Of a stretch of 64,000 nt of DNA, positions 27,761 through 37,017 are shown one piece after another; the stretch's first letter is position 1, and each line of letters opens with the position of its first letter. The notes below the pieces were generated by a model. It was given only the letters and a program-made list of their open reading frames with translations. It was not told the DNA's origin and ran no database searches. A program made the position numbers and the translations under genes. The DNA is from Hymenobacter coccineus (GTDB taxonomy: Bacteria > Bacteroidota > Bacteroidia > Cytophagales > Hymenobacteraceae): assembly GCF_001816125.1 (NCBI RefSeq), contig NZ_MDZA01000448.1, positions 1-64,000 of the forward strand. The letters are read 5' to 3'.

Positions 27761-27864
27761 GGGCGGAAGGTCATTTAACAGTTAGCATTTAATATTTAGC
27801 AGTAATTAACGGGCAATAAATCAGGGTTTTGACCGCCAGCTACCGGTTTGTTAAATGGTAATTG

Positions 27865-28530
27865 TTAATTGTTAAATGAGGAAAGAAACTGCATGAGCGG
27901 GGCCACGTGCCCGGTAATCGTGGCCGGGTCGGCCGCACCCTTAAAGAGCTGCGAGCCAATGCCCACCGCATTCACGCCGGCCCCGAACCACTCGCTCAGG
28001 CTCGCGGTGGTGGGCTCCACGCCACCGGTCACCATCAGCGGCACCTGGGGCATGGGGCCCCGCAGCGCGCGCACGTAGTCGGGCCCCACGAGGTTGCCGG
28101 GGAAGATTTTGACCAGGCCCGCGCCGAGCTGCTGGGCGGCGTAGATTTCATTGGGCGTGAGGGCCCCCGGCACCCAGGCCACGCCGTGGGCGCGGCAGGT
28201 ACCGGCTACCTCGGCCGTGGTTACGGGCTGTACCACGAAGGCAGCCCCGGCCCCGATGAAGCGCTCGGCATCGGCCGCGGTGTAGATGGTGCCGATGCCG
28301 AGGATTAGCTCGGGCAATTCGGTGGTGAGTTTGGCTAGTTCCTGGAAAACCTCGAAGGCCTGGAGGCCCCGGTTGGTGAACTCAAACACCCGCACGCCGC
28401 CCGCGTAGCAGGCCCGCACCACGTCCTGGGCGTGGGCCGCGTCAGCGTGGTAAAAAACGGGAACCAGCGGCGCTTGCAGCGTGCGGGCCACCACATCGGC
28501 GGCAGAGAATTGGGGCATGGGCCTTGGCAA
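27865..28530 (-). CDS. eda: KDPG aldolase / 4-hydroxy-2-oxoglutarate aldolase
   Basis: 221 residues, class I aldolase barrel. E50 (VRVFEFTNRG) is the general base and K141 (GLVKIFPGN) the Schiff-base lysine. It splits 2-keto-3-deoxy-6-phosphogluconate into pyruvate and glyceraldehyde 3-phosphate, the last step after KdgK. A LacI-type operator-like site (28588-28601) lies 58 bases before its start, suggesting an eda-exuT transcription unit. Confidence 0.94.
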   Translation of the reverse strand: MPRPMPQFSAADVVARTLQAPLVPVFYHADAAHAQDVVRACYAGGVRVFEFTNRGLQAFEVFQELAKLTTELPELILGIGTIYTAADAERFIGAGAAFVVQPVTTAEVAGTCRAHGVAWVPGALTPNEIYAAQQLGAGLVKIFPGNLVGPDYVRALRGPMPQVPLMVTGGVEPTTASLSEWFGAGVNAVGIGSQLFKGAADPATITGHVAPLMQFLSSFNN

Positions 28531-28587
28531 AGGATAAACGATTGTGCGAAGATGACCTAATCCGGGGCCCGGTCCTAGAAAAAACGC

Positions 28588-28601
28588 CGGGAACGTTTGC
28601 G
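28588..28601. promoter_or_regulatory. LacI-type operator candidate upstream of eda
   Basis: CGGGAACGTTTGCG, core AACGTT with central CG as in LacI-family operators. Shares its half GTTTGCG with the sites at 35092 and 46363. Confidence 0.5.
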
Positions 28602-28630
28602 GTAGCCGGCCTCCTACGGGCCCCTAACCA

Positions 28631-29647
28631 TCAGCGCAACAGCCGCCCGGTGGTGTTGCCCGCCACAATGTGCTCCACCTCCGCCGCCGATACCAGGTTA
28701 ATGTCGCCGGCGATGGTGTGCTTCAGCGCCGAAGCTGCCGTGGCGAAAGCCAGGGCCCGCGCCGGGTCGGCGGGGTGCACCGTGGTGCCGTAGATGAAGC
28801 CGGAGATGAACGAGTCGCCCCCACCGATGCGGTCGATGACCGGCGCGATGTCGTAAGGCGCTGTTTCGTAGTACTCGCCGCCCTGGTACAGCAGCCCCCG
28901 GATGCGCTCGTGCGAGGCGCTCTGGGTCTCGCGCTTGGTGGCGATGACCTGCTTGATTCGAGGGAAGCGCGCGATGAGCTGTTCGGCCATCGACACAAAG
29001 GAATTAGAGGCCCCGGCGGCGGGCTGGATGCCGAACAGGTCCTCAGCGTCGCCCTCGGTGCACACCACTAGGTCGCAGCCGGCCACTAGGGGCGGCATCA
29101 CGTCCTGCGCCCGCTGGCCGTATTGCCACAGGTTGCGGCGGTAGTTCACGTCGGCCGACACGGTGAGGCCGCGGCGGCGGGCTTCGGCAATGGCCTCGCC
29201 GCAGGCCTGCGCCGTGCTGGCCGAAATAGCCGGCGTGATGCCTGTCCAGTGCAGCCAGCGGGCGTTGTCCAAAATTTTAGCCCAATCAAACGCCGCCGGG
29301 TTGAGGTGGGCGAAGGATGATTCGGCCCGGTCGTACACGATGCGGCTGGGGCGCAGCGAAGCCCCCACTTCCAGAAAGTACAGGCCCAGCCGCCCGTTTT
29401 CGCTGAACACGCAGTGCTGCATGTCCACGCCGTAGCGCTGGAAGTGCTCGGCTGCGGCGTGGCCCAGCGGATTGGCGGGGAAGCAGCCGGCGTGCGCGGC
29501 GGGCTGGCCCAGCTGCACCAGGGCGGCGGCCACGTTGGCGTCGCCGCCGCCATAAGTCACGGCCAGGGCCGGGGCCTGGGTCAGCCGCTCGTGGTTCGGC
29601 GGCGAGAGCCGCATCATGATTTCGCCGAACGTCACGATTTGCTTCAT
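28631..29647 (-). CDS. kdgK: 2-keto-3-deoxygluconate kinase (PfkB family)
   Basis: 338 residues. The PfkB fold starts MKQIVTFGEIMMRLSPPNHERL, with the substrate lid GGGDANVAAALVQLG (33-47) and the ATP/anion-hole signature DRIGGGDSFISGF, whose D278 is the catalytic base. It phosphorylates KDG to KDPG between UxaA and Eda. Intact and normal length. 169 bases downstream of uxaC with a palindrome in the gap. Confidence 0.95.
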   Translation of the reverse strand: MKQIVTFGEIMMRLSPPNHERLTQAPALAVTYGGGDANVAAALVQLGQPAAHAGCFPANPLGHAAAEHFQRYGVDMQHCVFSENGRLGLYFLEVGASLRPSRIVYDRAESSFAHLNPAAFDWAKILDNARWLHWTGITPAISASTAQACGEAIAEARRRGLTVSADVNYRRNLWQYGQRAQDVMPPLVAGCDLVVCTEGDAEDLFGIQPAAGASNSFVSMAEQLIARFPRIKQVIATKRETQSASHERIRGLLYQGGEYYETAPYDIAPVIDRIGGGDSFISGFIYGTTVHPADPARALAFATAASALKHTIAGDINLVSAAEVEHIVAGNTTGRLLR

Positions 29648-29690
29648 ACTTGATAATTAGATTGTTGGGGATTGAATTATTGGTAGTTGG

Positions 29691-29795
29691 GCGGCGCAAG
29701 CGTGTACCACCAAGCTGTGCTTGGCCTCGCGTATGCTGCCCGTGGGGGCCCTGGGGCGAGGCCAAGCACAGCTTGGCGGTACACGCTCGCGCCGC
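29691..29795. repeat. Palindrome, family C
   Basis: 40-base arms 29691-29730 and 29756-29795 (GCGGCGCAAGCGTGTACCAC / ...GCGGTACACGCTCGCGCCGC) around a loop with GGGGGCCC. Shares GTACCACCAAGCT with 26278-26354. Between uxaC and kdgK. Confidence 0.85.
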
Positions 29796-29816
29796 TTAAC
29801 TGCCGGCAAATATGGG

Positions 29817-31265
29817 TTAAGCGTGCGCCTGCTCCGCCACGGGCTGCGCCGCCGGGGCCCCTTGCTCGAAGCCAAAGTACGCCTTGGCGTTGCGGTAGCT
29901 CACGTTTTCCACCACTTCGCCCAGCCAGGGCATGATTTCGGCGGGTAGCTCGCCATTCGCTACGTCGTTGCCCAGCAGGTTGCACAGGATGCGGCGGAAG
30001 TACTCGTGGCGCGGGTAGCTCAGGAAGCTGCGCGAATCGGTGAGCATGCCCACGAAGCGGCTCAGCAAGCCCATGTTGCTCAGGGCATTGAGCTGCTTTT
30101 CCATGCCATCTTTCTGGTCCAGGAACCACCAGCCGGAGCCGAACTGCACCTTGCCGGCCACCGAGCCGTCGTTGAAGTTGCCAATCATCGTGGCAATCAG
30201 CTCGTTGTCGGCGGGGTTGAGGTTATAGATGATGGTCTTGGCCAGCCGGTCCTGGCTGTCGAGCCGGTCGAGGAAGCGCGAGAGGGCCCGGCCCTGGCCA
30301 AAGTCGCCGATGGAGTCCCAGCCCGTGTCGGGGCCCAGCTGGCGCAGGGCGCGCGAGTTGTTGTTGCGCAGGGCCCCCAGGTGGAACTGCTGCGTCCACC
30401 CTTTCTCCCAGTCCAACTCGGCCAGGAAAATCAGCATCGCCGACTTCAACTGGTTGATTTCGAACGTGTCCAGCTCGTAGCCGCCGCGCGCTTTGGCAAA
30501 GGCCGCCGCGGCTTCGCCCTCGGTGTAGTCGGCGGCGTAGAGGTGCTCCAGGCCGTGGTCCGACAGGCGGCAGCCGTGGGCGGCGAAGTAGTCGTGGCGC
30601 TGGCGCAGGGCCCCCAGCAGGTCGGCGTAGGTGTGGATTTCGACGCCCGCCGCCGCGCCCAGCCGGTCGAGGTACTGGTTGTAGTCGGCCGCTTCCGGCG
30701 TCATGGCCTTGTCGGGGCGGAAGGTGGGCAGGATGCGCGTGGCCAGGCTGCTAGCGGCCAGGGCCCGGTGGTGTTCGAGCGCGTCGGCGGGGTCGTCGGT
30801 GGTGCACACGGTTTCCACGCGCATTTTGGCTAGCAGGCTTTGCACCGAAAATTCGGGCGTGCGCAGCTGGGCATTGCAGGCGTCGTAGATGCGGCGGGCG
30901 CTGTTTTTATCGAGCAGCTCGGTGATGCCGAAGTAGCGCTGCAACTCCAGGTGCGCCCAGTGGTACAAGGGATTACGCACGGTGAAGGGCACCGTTTCAG
31001 CCCACTTCTCAAACTTCTCCCAGTCCGAGGCGTCGCCCGTGATGAAGCGCTCGTTCACGCCGTTGGCCCGCATGGCGCGCCACTTGTAGTGGTCGCCGTA
31101 GAGCCACACCTGCGTCAGGTTGTCGAACTGCCGGTCCTGGGCAATCTGGTCGGGCGGCAGGTGGCAGTGGTAGTCGATGATGGGCTGCGTAGCGGCGTGC
31201 TGGTGGTAGAGCTGGCGCGCCGCGTCGGTTTGCAGCAGGAAATCGTCGTTCAAAAAGGGCTTCAT
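29817..31265 (-). CDS. uxaC: Uronate (glucuronate/galacturonate) isomerase
   Basis: 482 residues, amidohydrolase-like UxaC family. MKPFLNDDFLLQTDAARQLYH, then the metal-binding IIDYHCHLPP and the conserved WLYGDHYKWRAMRANGV. The end region SNMGLLSRFVGMLTDSRSFLSYPRHEYFRRILCNLLG is diagnostic. It converts galacturonate to tagaturonate (and glucuronate to fructuronate), the first step of the cytosolic isomerase pathway. Confidence 0.97.
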   Translation of the reverse strand: MKPFLNDDFLLQTDAARQLYHQHAATQPIIDYHCHLPPDQIAQDRQFDNLTQVWLYGDHYKWRAMRANGVNERFITGDASDWEKFEKWAETVPFTVRNPLYHWAHLELQRYFGITELLDKNSARRIYDACNAQLRTPEFSVQSLLAKMRVETVCTTDDPADALEHHRALAASSLATRILPTFRPDKAMTPEAADYNQYLDRLGAAAGVEIHTYADLLGALRQRHDYFAAHGCRLSDHGLEHLYAADYTEGEAAAAFAKARGGYELDTFEINQLKSAMLIFLAELDWEKGWTQQFHLGALRNNNSRALRQLGPDTGWDSIGDFGQGRALSRFLDRLDSQDRLAKTIIYNLNPADNELIATMIGNFNDGSVAGKVQFGSGWWFLDQKDGMEKQLNALSNMGLLSRFVGMLTDSRSFLSYPRHEYFRRILCNLLGNDVANGELPAEIMPWLGEVVENVSYRNAKAYFGFEQGAPAAQPVAEQAHA

Positions 31266-31317
31266 AAGGTCAGTTATTAATTAGCAGTTATCAATTAACA
31301 GTGAGCAGTGAACCGGG

Positions 31318-31447
31318 CCCCCAGGCCGTCATGCCCATCTGGCGCCCGCGCAGCCGAAGCATCCCTACCGCTTCGTTAAATCAATTGGATTACTTGTGCA
31401 GTAGAGATGCTTCGCTCGCGGACGCCAAATGGGCATGAGGCCTGGGG
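31318..31447. repeat. Palindrome, family A, long form
   Basis: Arms CCCCCAGGCCGTCATGCCCA... and ...TGGGCATGAGGCCTGGGGA, with inner GAAGCATCCCTACCGCTTCG. The CTACCGCTTCGTT part is shared with the ends of the GIY-YIG cassette at 52079. Between uxaA and uxaC. Confidence 0.85.
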
Positions 31448-31474
31448 ATTGCCTGTATCTGTATGTTGTAGAGG

Positions 31475-33127
31475 CTACAAAGAAACGCCCCGCTTCCACG
31501 GGATGAAATCCTCCTGGCCGTGGCGCACGGCGCTGACCTCGGTTTCGCCGCTAGCCACGCGCACCAGGTAGTCGAGGATACGCTCGCCGGCCTGCTCGAT
31601 GGTTTCCTCGCCGTCGATGACGGTGCCGGTGTTCAGGTCGATGATGTCGGGCATGCGCAGGGCCAGCTTGGTGTTGGAGCTGACCTTGACGACGGGGGCC
31701 ACGGGGTTGCCGGTGGGCGTGCCCAGGCCAGTGGTGAACACCACAATGTTGGCGCCCGAGCCCACCTCGGCGGTGGTGCTTTCCACGTCGTTGCCGGGTG
31801 TGCAGAGCAGGTTCAGGCCGGGCTGCGTCACCAGTTCGGGGTAGTCGAGCACGGCCACCACCGGCGACGAGCCCCCCTTACGGGCCGCCCCGGCCGACTT
31901 CATGGCGTCGGTAATCAGCCCGTCGCGGATGTTGCCCGGCGAGGGGTTCATGTCGAAGCCCGAGCCCACGGCCACGGCGCTATCACTGTAGGCTTTCATC
32001 AGCGAGGTGAAGCGGTGGGCCGTTTCGGGCGTCACCGAGCGGTTCACGATTTCCTGCTCCACGCCGCACAGCTCCGGGAATTCGGCCAGGATGACGGAGG
32101 CCCCGAGGGCCACCAGCACGTCGGAGGCGTGGCCCAGCGCGGGGTTGGCCGAAATGCCCGAAAAGCCGTCCGAGCCGCCGCACTCCAGGCCCAGCGTGAG
32201 CTTGCTGAGGGGCGCGGGCTGGCGGCGCTGGCCGTTGGCCTGCATCAGGCCCACGAAGGTTTGGCGCAGGGCCTGGCTCACCAGCGTTTCCTCGGTGCCC
32301 AGCTGCTGCTGCTCCAGCACGAAGAGGGGCTTGCTAAAATTGGGGTCGCGCTTGGCGATTTCGGCTTGCAGCATGGCCACTTGCGCGTTCTGGCAGCCCA
32401 GGCTGAGTACGGTGGCGCCGGCCACGTTGGGGTGCGTGATGTAGCCGGCCAGCAGGCCGCACAGCGTCTGCGCATCTTGCCGGATGCCGCCGCAGCCGCC
32501 CTCGTGGGTCAGGAAGTGCACGCCGTCCACGTTCGGGAACAGGCGCGGCTTGGGGGCCCCGTTCAGGGCCCCGGCCAGGTCGGCCTGCAAGATTTCCTCC
32601 ACCGACTTGCCGGCCTGCATCAGCTCGATCAGGGCCTGGGTTTGGGGCTGGTAGCTCTTGCGGCGGCCGTAGCCCAGGTCGTCTACCAAGGCCTCTTGCA
32701 GCACCTGAATGTTGCGGTTCTCGCAGAACACCAGCGGCACCACCAGCCAGTGGTTGGCGGTGCCCACACGCCCGTCGGCCCGGTGGAAGCCCTGGAAAGT
32801 GCGCCCCTGCCAGTGCGTTACGTCGGGGGCCGCCCAGGGGGCCCGGGTCTGGCCTTCCTCGTAGGTGTCGGTGGCGTGCTGGATGTTGGCGGTGGTGAGC
32901 AGGCCGCCGGCGGGCACGGCCTGGCGCATGCGGCCCACCAGCACGCCGTACATGGTCACGGCGTCGCCGGGGGCCAGCGGGTGCATGGCCAGCTTGTGCT
33001 TGGCCGGAATGGCGGCCGTGGTGGTCACGGTGAAGCCGCCGGCCGTCACGGGCGTGCCGATGGGTAGGTCCGTAAGGGCCACCAGCACGTTATCGGCAGG
33101 ATGGATTCTCGCAACCAGGTGTTTCAT
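31475..33127 (-). CDS. uxaA: Altronate dehydratase
   Basis: 550 residues. N-terminal SAF-like domain (MKHLVARIHPADNVLVALTDLPIGTPVTAGG) followed by the UxaA catalytic domain with TFQGFHRADGRVGTANHWLVVPLVFCENRN, HEGGCGG, LSLGCQNAQ and LGLECGGSDGFSGISANPALG. It dehydrates altronate to 2-keto-3-deoxygluconate. Conserved Cys/His residues (GCGG, GCQ, ECGGSD) fit a metal centre. Between uxaB and uxaC in pathway order, each gap holding a palindrome. Confidence 0.96.
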   Translation of the reverse strand: MKHLVARIHPADNVLVALTDLPIGTPVTAGGFTVTTTAAIPAKHKLAMHPLAPGDAVTMYGVLVGRMRQAVPAGGLLTTANIQHATDTYEEGQTRAPWAAPDVTHWQGRTFQGFHRADGRVGTANHWLVVPLVFCENRNIQVLQEALVDDLGYGRRKSYQPQTQALIELMQAGKSVEEILQADLAGALNGAPKPRLFPNVDGVHFLTHEGGCGGIRQDAQTLCGLLAGYITHPNVAGATVLSLGCQNAQVAMLQAEIAKRDPNFSKPLFVLEQQQLGTEETLVSQALRQTFVGLMQANGQRRQPAPLSKLTLGLECGGSDGFSGISANPALGHASDVLVALGASVILAEFPELCGVEQEIVNRSVTPETAHRFTSLMKAYSDSAVAVGSGFDMNPSPGNIRDGLITDAMKSAGAARKGGSSPVVAVLDYPELVTQPGLNLLCTPGNDVESTTAEVGSGANIVVFTTGLGTPTGNPVAPVVKVSSNTKLALRMPDIIDLNTGTVIDGEETIEQAGERILDYLVRVASGETEVSAVRHGQEDFIPWKRGVSL

Positions 33128-33286
33128 AACGAATTGAGCGAGCTAGAATAATAAACCAGGAAGGCTGCTGAGCGTCGGATGTACGTATTTGCTACGTATC
33201 AGCCCGCCGCAAAGGTGCCCCCGGGGCCCCAGAGTGCCCAGGGCCGCCGGGCAAAAAGGCCAACCCCGGAGCGGTTTATCGGGTAT

Positions 33287-33350
33287 TGTAAAACGGATTG
33301 GCACTTCTTTTAACGTGCGCACGGCAACGGAGTGCCACGCCGTTTTACAA
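33287..33350. repeat. Palindrome overlapping uxaB stop
   Basis: Arms TTGTAAAACGGATTGGCACT and its near inverse AGTGCCACGCCGTTTTACAA. The right arm contains the uxaB stop codon (33345-33347), so the hairpin forms right at the 3' end of the uxaB reading frame. Confidence 0.75.
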
Positions 33351-34889
33351 GGCTGGCGCGGGCACGGCGCGGCCCAGCAGGGCCCCCACGGCGGCCGGGG
33401 CCCCGTGCGTCAACAGCAGGGCCAGGTGCTGGGTTACGGCGGCCGTGAAGCCGGGCAGGGCCCCCAGGTCTTGGCCCCACAGCGACACGTTGGCCAACGC
33501 GCTGGCAGTGAGCATGTGCACGGGCAGGCGCTGCCACAAATCGGCGAAGTAGCCGGCTTGCTCGTCGTTGATGGGGTAGGGGGTGCCGTCGGGCAGGCGG
33601 CCGTGCCAGGTGCCTTTTTCGTCCTGCGTTTCGCCCCGCATAAATAGCAGGTACGCCGCCCAGCCCAGGGCCACGTACTGCGGCACGGCCCCGAACTGCC
33701 GGCTGTAGTGCACCAGCGTGGGCACCACGCGCAGTTGAAGCTTGGCGCTGTAGTTCAGGGTGATGGCCAGCCAGCGGTGCTCCACGGCGGGGTTTTGGAA
33801 GCGGTCGAGTACTTGCAGGCCAAAGCGCTGGCCCACTTTTTCGTCGATGGGGTAGGGGATGCCGGGCAGCAGGTCGGCCAGCATCAGGTTTTGGACGAAC
33901 GAGGCCATGTTGCGGTCATCCATCGCCGCGCGCACCGTGCCAAAGCCGGCCAGCACCGCCAGCCCGCAGCTCAGTGTGTGCGTACCGTTGAGCAGGCGCA
34001 GTTTCAGTTCCCGAAACAGCGTGATGTCGGGTTGAATGAAAATACCGGGGTCGGCGGGTGCGAAGCTCAGCACCTGCCGCACCCGCTCGCCGCCCTCGAT
34101 GGCCCACAGGCGGTAGGCCTCGGCGCTGATGAGCAGCTCGTCGGCGTAGCCCAGCTCGGCATGCAGCGCGGCCAGGGCCCCGGGGGCCGGCGCGCCGGGC
34201 ACAATGCGGTCCACCAGCGAGTTGCAGCAGTCGTTGGCCGTGTCCAGCCAGTGCAGGAAATCGGGCCCCAGGGCCTGGCGCTCGGCCAGGGTGCGCAAAA
34301 TGGCGCGCAGCTTGGTGCCGTTTTCGGGCACCAGCTCGGTGGGCACGATGACCAACCCCTTATCCGGGGCCCCCTCGAAGGCTTGGAACCGGGCCCACAG
34401 CACGGCCAGCAGCTTGCCCGGGAACGAGCGCGGCGGTGCGGCGTGAATGTCTTCGCCGTCAAGTAGTTCAAGGCCTACTTCGGTGGTGTTGGAGATGACC
34501 ACTTGCAAATCGGGGTTGCTGGCGAAGGCCAGTACCCCGGCCCATTCGCTGCGGGCCGACAGCACCCGGCTGATGGCGGCGCACACCACGTTCTCGGCCA
34601 CGGCCTGGCCGTCTTCCATGCCCCGCACGCACACCGTGTACAGGCCCCCCTGGCGGGCAAAGGCGCCAGCGTCGCCCCCATCGGTGGACTTCACGACCAC
34701 CACGCGGCCGTTGAACAGGCCCTGGCGGTTGGCCTTGTCGATGAAAAAATCGGGCAGTCCGCGCAGCAGCACGCCCGTGCCGAATTGTAGTACTTTTTCG
34801 GGGAGGCTGAGCAGGGCCGGATCGGGCAGTGCTACGGCGGCGCTGGCGGCGCCGGTCCGCAACAGGTCGGGCGTTAGAATAGGCATCAT
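33345..34889 (-). CDS. uxaB: Tagaturonate reductase (altronate oxidoreductase)
   Basis: 514 residues, polyol-specific long-chain dehydrogenase family. VLQFGTGVLLRGLPDFFIDKANRQGLFNGRVVVVKST is the NAD-binding start. The C-terminal domain has RLLNGTHTLSCGLAVLAGF, where the Lys/Asn-His catalytic region KLRLLNGTHT is typical of UxaB. It reduces tagaturonate to altronate with NADH. First gene of the downstream galacturonate block; a LacI-type site lies about 200 bases upstream. Confidence 0.95.
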   Translation of the reverse strand: MMPILTPDLLRTGAASAAVALPDPALLSLPEKVLQFGTGVLLRGLPDFFIDKANRQGLFNGRVVVVKSTDGGDAGAFARQGGLYTVCVRGMEDGQAVAENVVCAAISRVLSARSEWAGVLAFASNPDLQVVISNTTEVGLELLDGEDIHAAPPRSFPGKLLAVLWARFQAFEGAPDKGLVIVPTELVPENGTKLRAILRTLAERQALGPDFLHWLDTANDCCNSLVDRIVPGAPAPGALAALHAELGYADELLISAEAYRLWAIEGGERVRQVLSFAPADPGIFIQPDITLFRELKLRLLNGTHTLSCGLAVLAGFGTVRAAMDDRNMASFVQNLMLADLLPGIPYPIDEKVGQRFGLQVLDRFQNPAVEHRWLAITLNYSAKLQLRVVPTLVHYSRQFGAVPQYVALGWAAYLLFMRGETQDEKGTWHGRLPDGTPYPINDEQAGYFADLWQRLPVHMLTASALANVSLWGQDLGALPGFTAAVTQHLALLLTHGAPAAVGALLGRAVPAPAL

Positions 34890-35091
34890 CGGAAATTAGA
34901 ATAAAGCGCCGGCTACTGGCCGGTGGGGTTTGGCTTGTTTTTGCTGCCACTTGGGGTAGTCCTGGGCCAGGAGCTTTGCGGGCCAGGTGCCGGCCGCGCC
35001 CCCGGCAACTGCCCCAAGCTAGGGCAAGGCAATATTACCCCCGGTTGGGGGCCCATAAACCGCAAAAGCCCCACCGGGCCCTATTTATTCG

Positions 35092-35105
35092 CGCAAACGT
35101 TTCTA
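35092..35105. promoter_or_regulatory. LacI-type operator candidate upstream of uxaB
   Basis: CGCAAACGTTTCTA, with perfect core AAACGTTT and central CG. Matches the left half of the susC upstream site CGCAAACGCTTGCG. Confidence 0.55.
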
Positions 35106-35186
35106 GCAAGGTTTCCTAAACGGTCAGGTTTGAGTTAAAATATTTCTACGTTGCTCCCAAAACGAAAAGCCCCGCTGAATAACGGC

Positions 35187-35233
35187 AGCACCTCAATTAA
35201 ACGGTGATGCCAAACCTCAGCGCTGGAGGTGCT
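35187..35233. repeat. Short inverted repeat (AGCACCTC/GAGGTGCT)
   Basis: AGCACCTC and GAGGTGCT separated by about 31 bases, with TGAGGT-like sub-elements in the loop. Lies downstream side of GH28 on the minus strand; could be a terminator. Confidence 0.5.
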
Positions 35234-35278
35234 TTCGCAGCTATTTAGGAAGTCTGAAAATTCAAAATTGACCGCCAT

Positions 35279-35303
35279 GCAGCGCGCAGCGCAGCATGAC
35301 GTG
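35279..35303. repeat. Half-copy of palindrome family A
   Basis: CAGCGCGCAGCGCAGCATGACG matches one arm of family A. No partner arm is present nearby. Confidence 0.5.
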
Positions 35304-35333
35304 TTGCCGAAGCCCTAAATGAAGCTTCTTAAC

Positions 35334-36842
35334 TTATTTCTTGATGGCCGCGAGCCGGGCTGGGAAGGCCGATTCGCCGGTTAGGTTTTGCAGCACGAGG
35401 CCCGTTACGCCGTGGCTTTCCAGGGCGTGGCCATAGTAGGTGGGGCGGTTGGGGCCCCAGCGCACCGAGCTGTTGCGCACGGTGATGTTGGTGGCGGTGT
35501 CGAAGTAGAAGCCCGCCGTTTGGCCCGGCACGAGGCCCGCGGCTTGGCTGGGCCGCCGGTCGTACACGCCGCCGGCAATGGGCGTGGTTTTGTTGAGTTG
35601 CACGTCTACCTGGTCGAAGTAGATGCCCGCCACCCTATCGGCCGTTTCGCCGCTCACGTAGATGCCGTTCTCGCTCTGGCACTTCACGTTGCTGAAAAAA
35701 ATGTTCGTTACCGCGCCCACTTTGCCCTCGGTTTGGCCCGGGGGAAAACGCCAGCCGGCGTCCTTGTTGTTGCCGGGGGCCCGGCGGTAGGCCGTCACGT
35801 AAATGGGCTCGGCCTTGCCCCACCACACGTCGGAAAACAGGTGCGACTCGACAAGGAGGTTGGAAAACAGCACGTTGTCCACGGTGCCTTCGTCGCGGTT
35901 CTGGATGCCCACGCCCCGGTTGCTGGCCCTCACGATGCAATTGTCGAACACCACGTGGCCGATGCGGTCCACGTTTTCGGAGCCGATTTTGATGGCGCAG
36001 GAGCGCGAGGTCATCGTGCAGCCCGTGACGGTGATGTTCTCGCAGGGCCCAAACTCAACGTACTCGCGCCGGTTTTTCAGGCAGATGCAGTCGTCGCCCG
36101 ATTCGATGTAGCAGTTGGCGATGCGCACGTTCTTGCTGTGGTCCAGGTCGATGCCGTCGCTGTTGCGCACTTTCAGGCTGTTGAGCAGGGTAATGTCGGA
36201 AATGGCCACGTCGTCGCAGCCCACCAGGTGCAGCGTCCAGTAGGCCGAGTTGCGGATGTGCAGATCGCGGATGCGCAGCCCTTTCACGCCCACCAGCGTC
36301 AGCAGGTGCGGGCGCGGGTCGGTGCCCACAAAGGGCTTCAGCTCGTAGGAGTCGTCCAGCTCCGCGCCCATGAAGGAAACGCCGTTGCCGTCGAGCGTGC
36401 CGCCGCCGCACAGTGTGACATACTCCAGGTTTTCGCCCCCGATCCAAATAGTGCCCTCGCCCCGGTTGGCCCGGAAGGCGCTTTTCTGGTATACCCGCGG
36501 GTCGGGGTTGGCCCGCACCGTGGCCCCGGTTTCCACGCAAAACTCCACGCGCGACTTCAAATCAAACGGCCCGGCCAGAAACGTGCCGCCCGCCGGCACC
36601 AGCACGCGCCCGCCGCCGGCCGCCGCGCACGCGTCGATGGCCCGCTGCAAAGCCCCAGCGTCGTCCGTTTTGCCGTCGCCCAGGGCCCCAAAGTCGCGGA
36701 CATTGAAGGGCCCCCGCGCTGGAGCCACCGCCGCCGGTGAAAGGCTGGCAGCGGTGCCGGTGCTGGTGGTGGGCTGCTCGACCCGGCAGGCCAGCAGGCC
36801 CCAGGCCAGGCTAAGGCACAAGAGAAGAACGGATAGACGCAT
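35334..36842 (-). CDS. GH28 polygalacturonase-type lipoprotein
   Basis: About 502 residues from ATG 36842. Lipoprotein signal MRLSVLLLCLSLAWGLLAC. The right-handed beta-helix start FNVRDFGALGDGKTDDAGALQRAIDAC is typical of GH28. Catalytic aspartates are in NSDGIDLDHSKNV (D of NSD) and SGDDCICLK (DD). The GHG motif of classical enzymes is replaced by AIKIGSEN, as in many Bacteroidota members. Likely an exo-acting galacturonidase on pectin fragments, at the cell surface or in the periplasm. Confidence 0.9.
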   Translation of the reverse strand: MRLSVLLLCLSLAWGLLACRVEQPTTSTGTAASLSPAAVAPARGPFNVRDFGALGDGKTDDAGALQRAIDACAAAGGGRVLVPAGGTFLAGPFDLKSRVEFCVETGATVRANPDPRVYQKSAFRANRGEGTIWIGGENLEYVTLCGGGTLDGNGVSFMGAELDDSYELKPFVGTDPRPHLLTLVGVKGLRIRDLHIRNSAYWTLHLVGCDDVAISDITLLNSLKVRNSDGIDLDHSKNVRIANCYIESGDDCICLKNRREYVEFGPCENITVTGCTMTSRSCAIKIGSENVDRIGHVVFDNCIVRASNRGVGIQNRDEGTVDNVLFSNLLVESHLFSDVWWGKAEPIYVTAYRRAPGNNKDAGWRFPPGQTEGKVGAVTNIFFSNVKCQSENGIYVSGETADRVAGIYFDQVDVQLNKTTPIAGGVYDRRPSQAAGLVPGQTAGFYFDTATNITVRNSSVRWGPNRPTYYGHALESHGVTGLVLQNLTGESAFPARLAAIKK

Positions 36843-36896
36843 TAAAGAAGAATTTGGAGCCTGTTTGAAGAGCGGAAGGTAATGGCAAATAGTATT

Positions 36897-36987
36897 GTCA
36901 TGCTGAGCGCAGCCGAAGCATCTCTCCACCAGCAGTAATCATGAGTAGTGGTGCAGCAGAGATGCTTTGACTCCGCTCAGCATGACC
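36897..36987. repeat. Palindrome, family A
   Basis: TGTCATGCTGAGCGCAGCCG...GAAGCATCTCT and the inverse AGAGATGCTTTGACTCCGCT...CAGCATGACCG, around a loop with its own small stem (CCACCAGCAG / GTGGTGCAGC). Between GH92 and GH28. Confidence 0.85.
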
Positions 36988-37017
36988 GTCTGATAACTTC
37001 CTGAACAGCCATTTATA

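Larger units (their letters stand above)
34890..35333. promoter_or_regulatory. 444-base gap upstream of uxaB
   Basis: Holds the operator-like site at 35092-35105, a hairpin at 35187-35233 and a family A half-copy at 35279-35303. The stretch 34905-35080 is GC-rich with several GGGCCC motifs and shows no gene I can support. Confidence 0.4.
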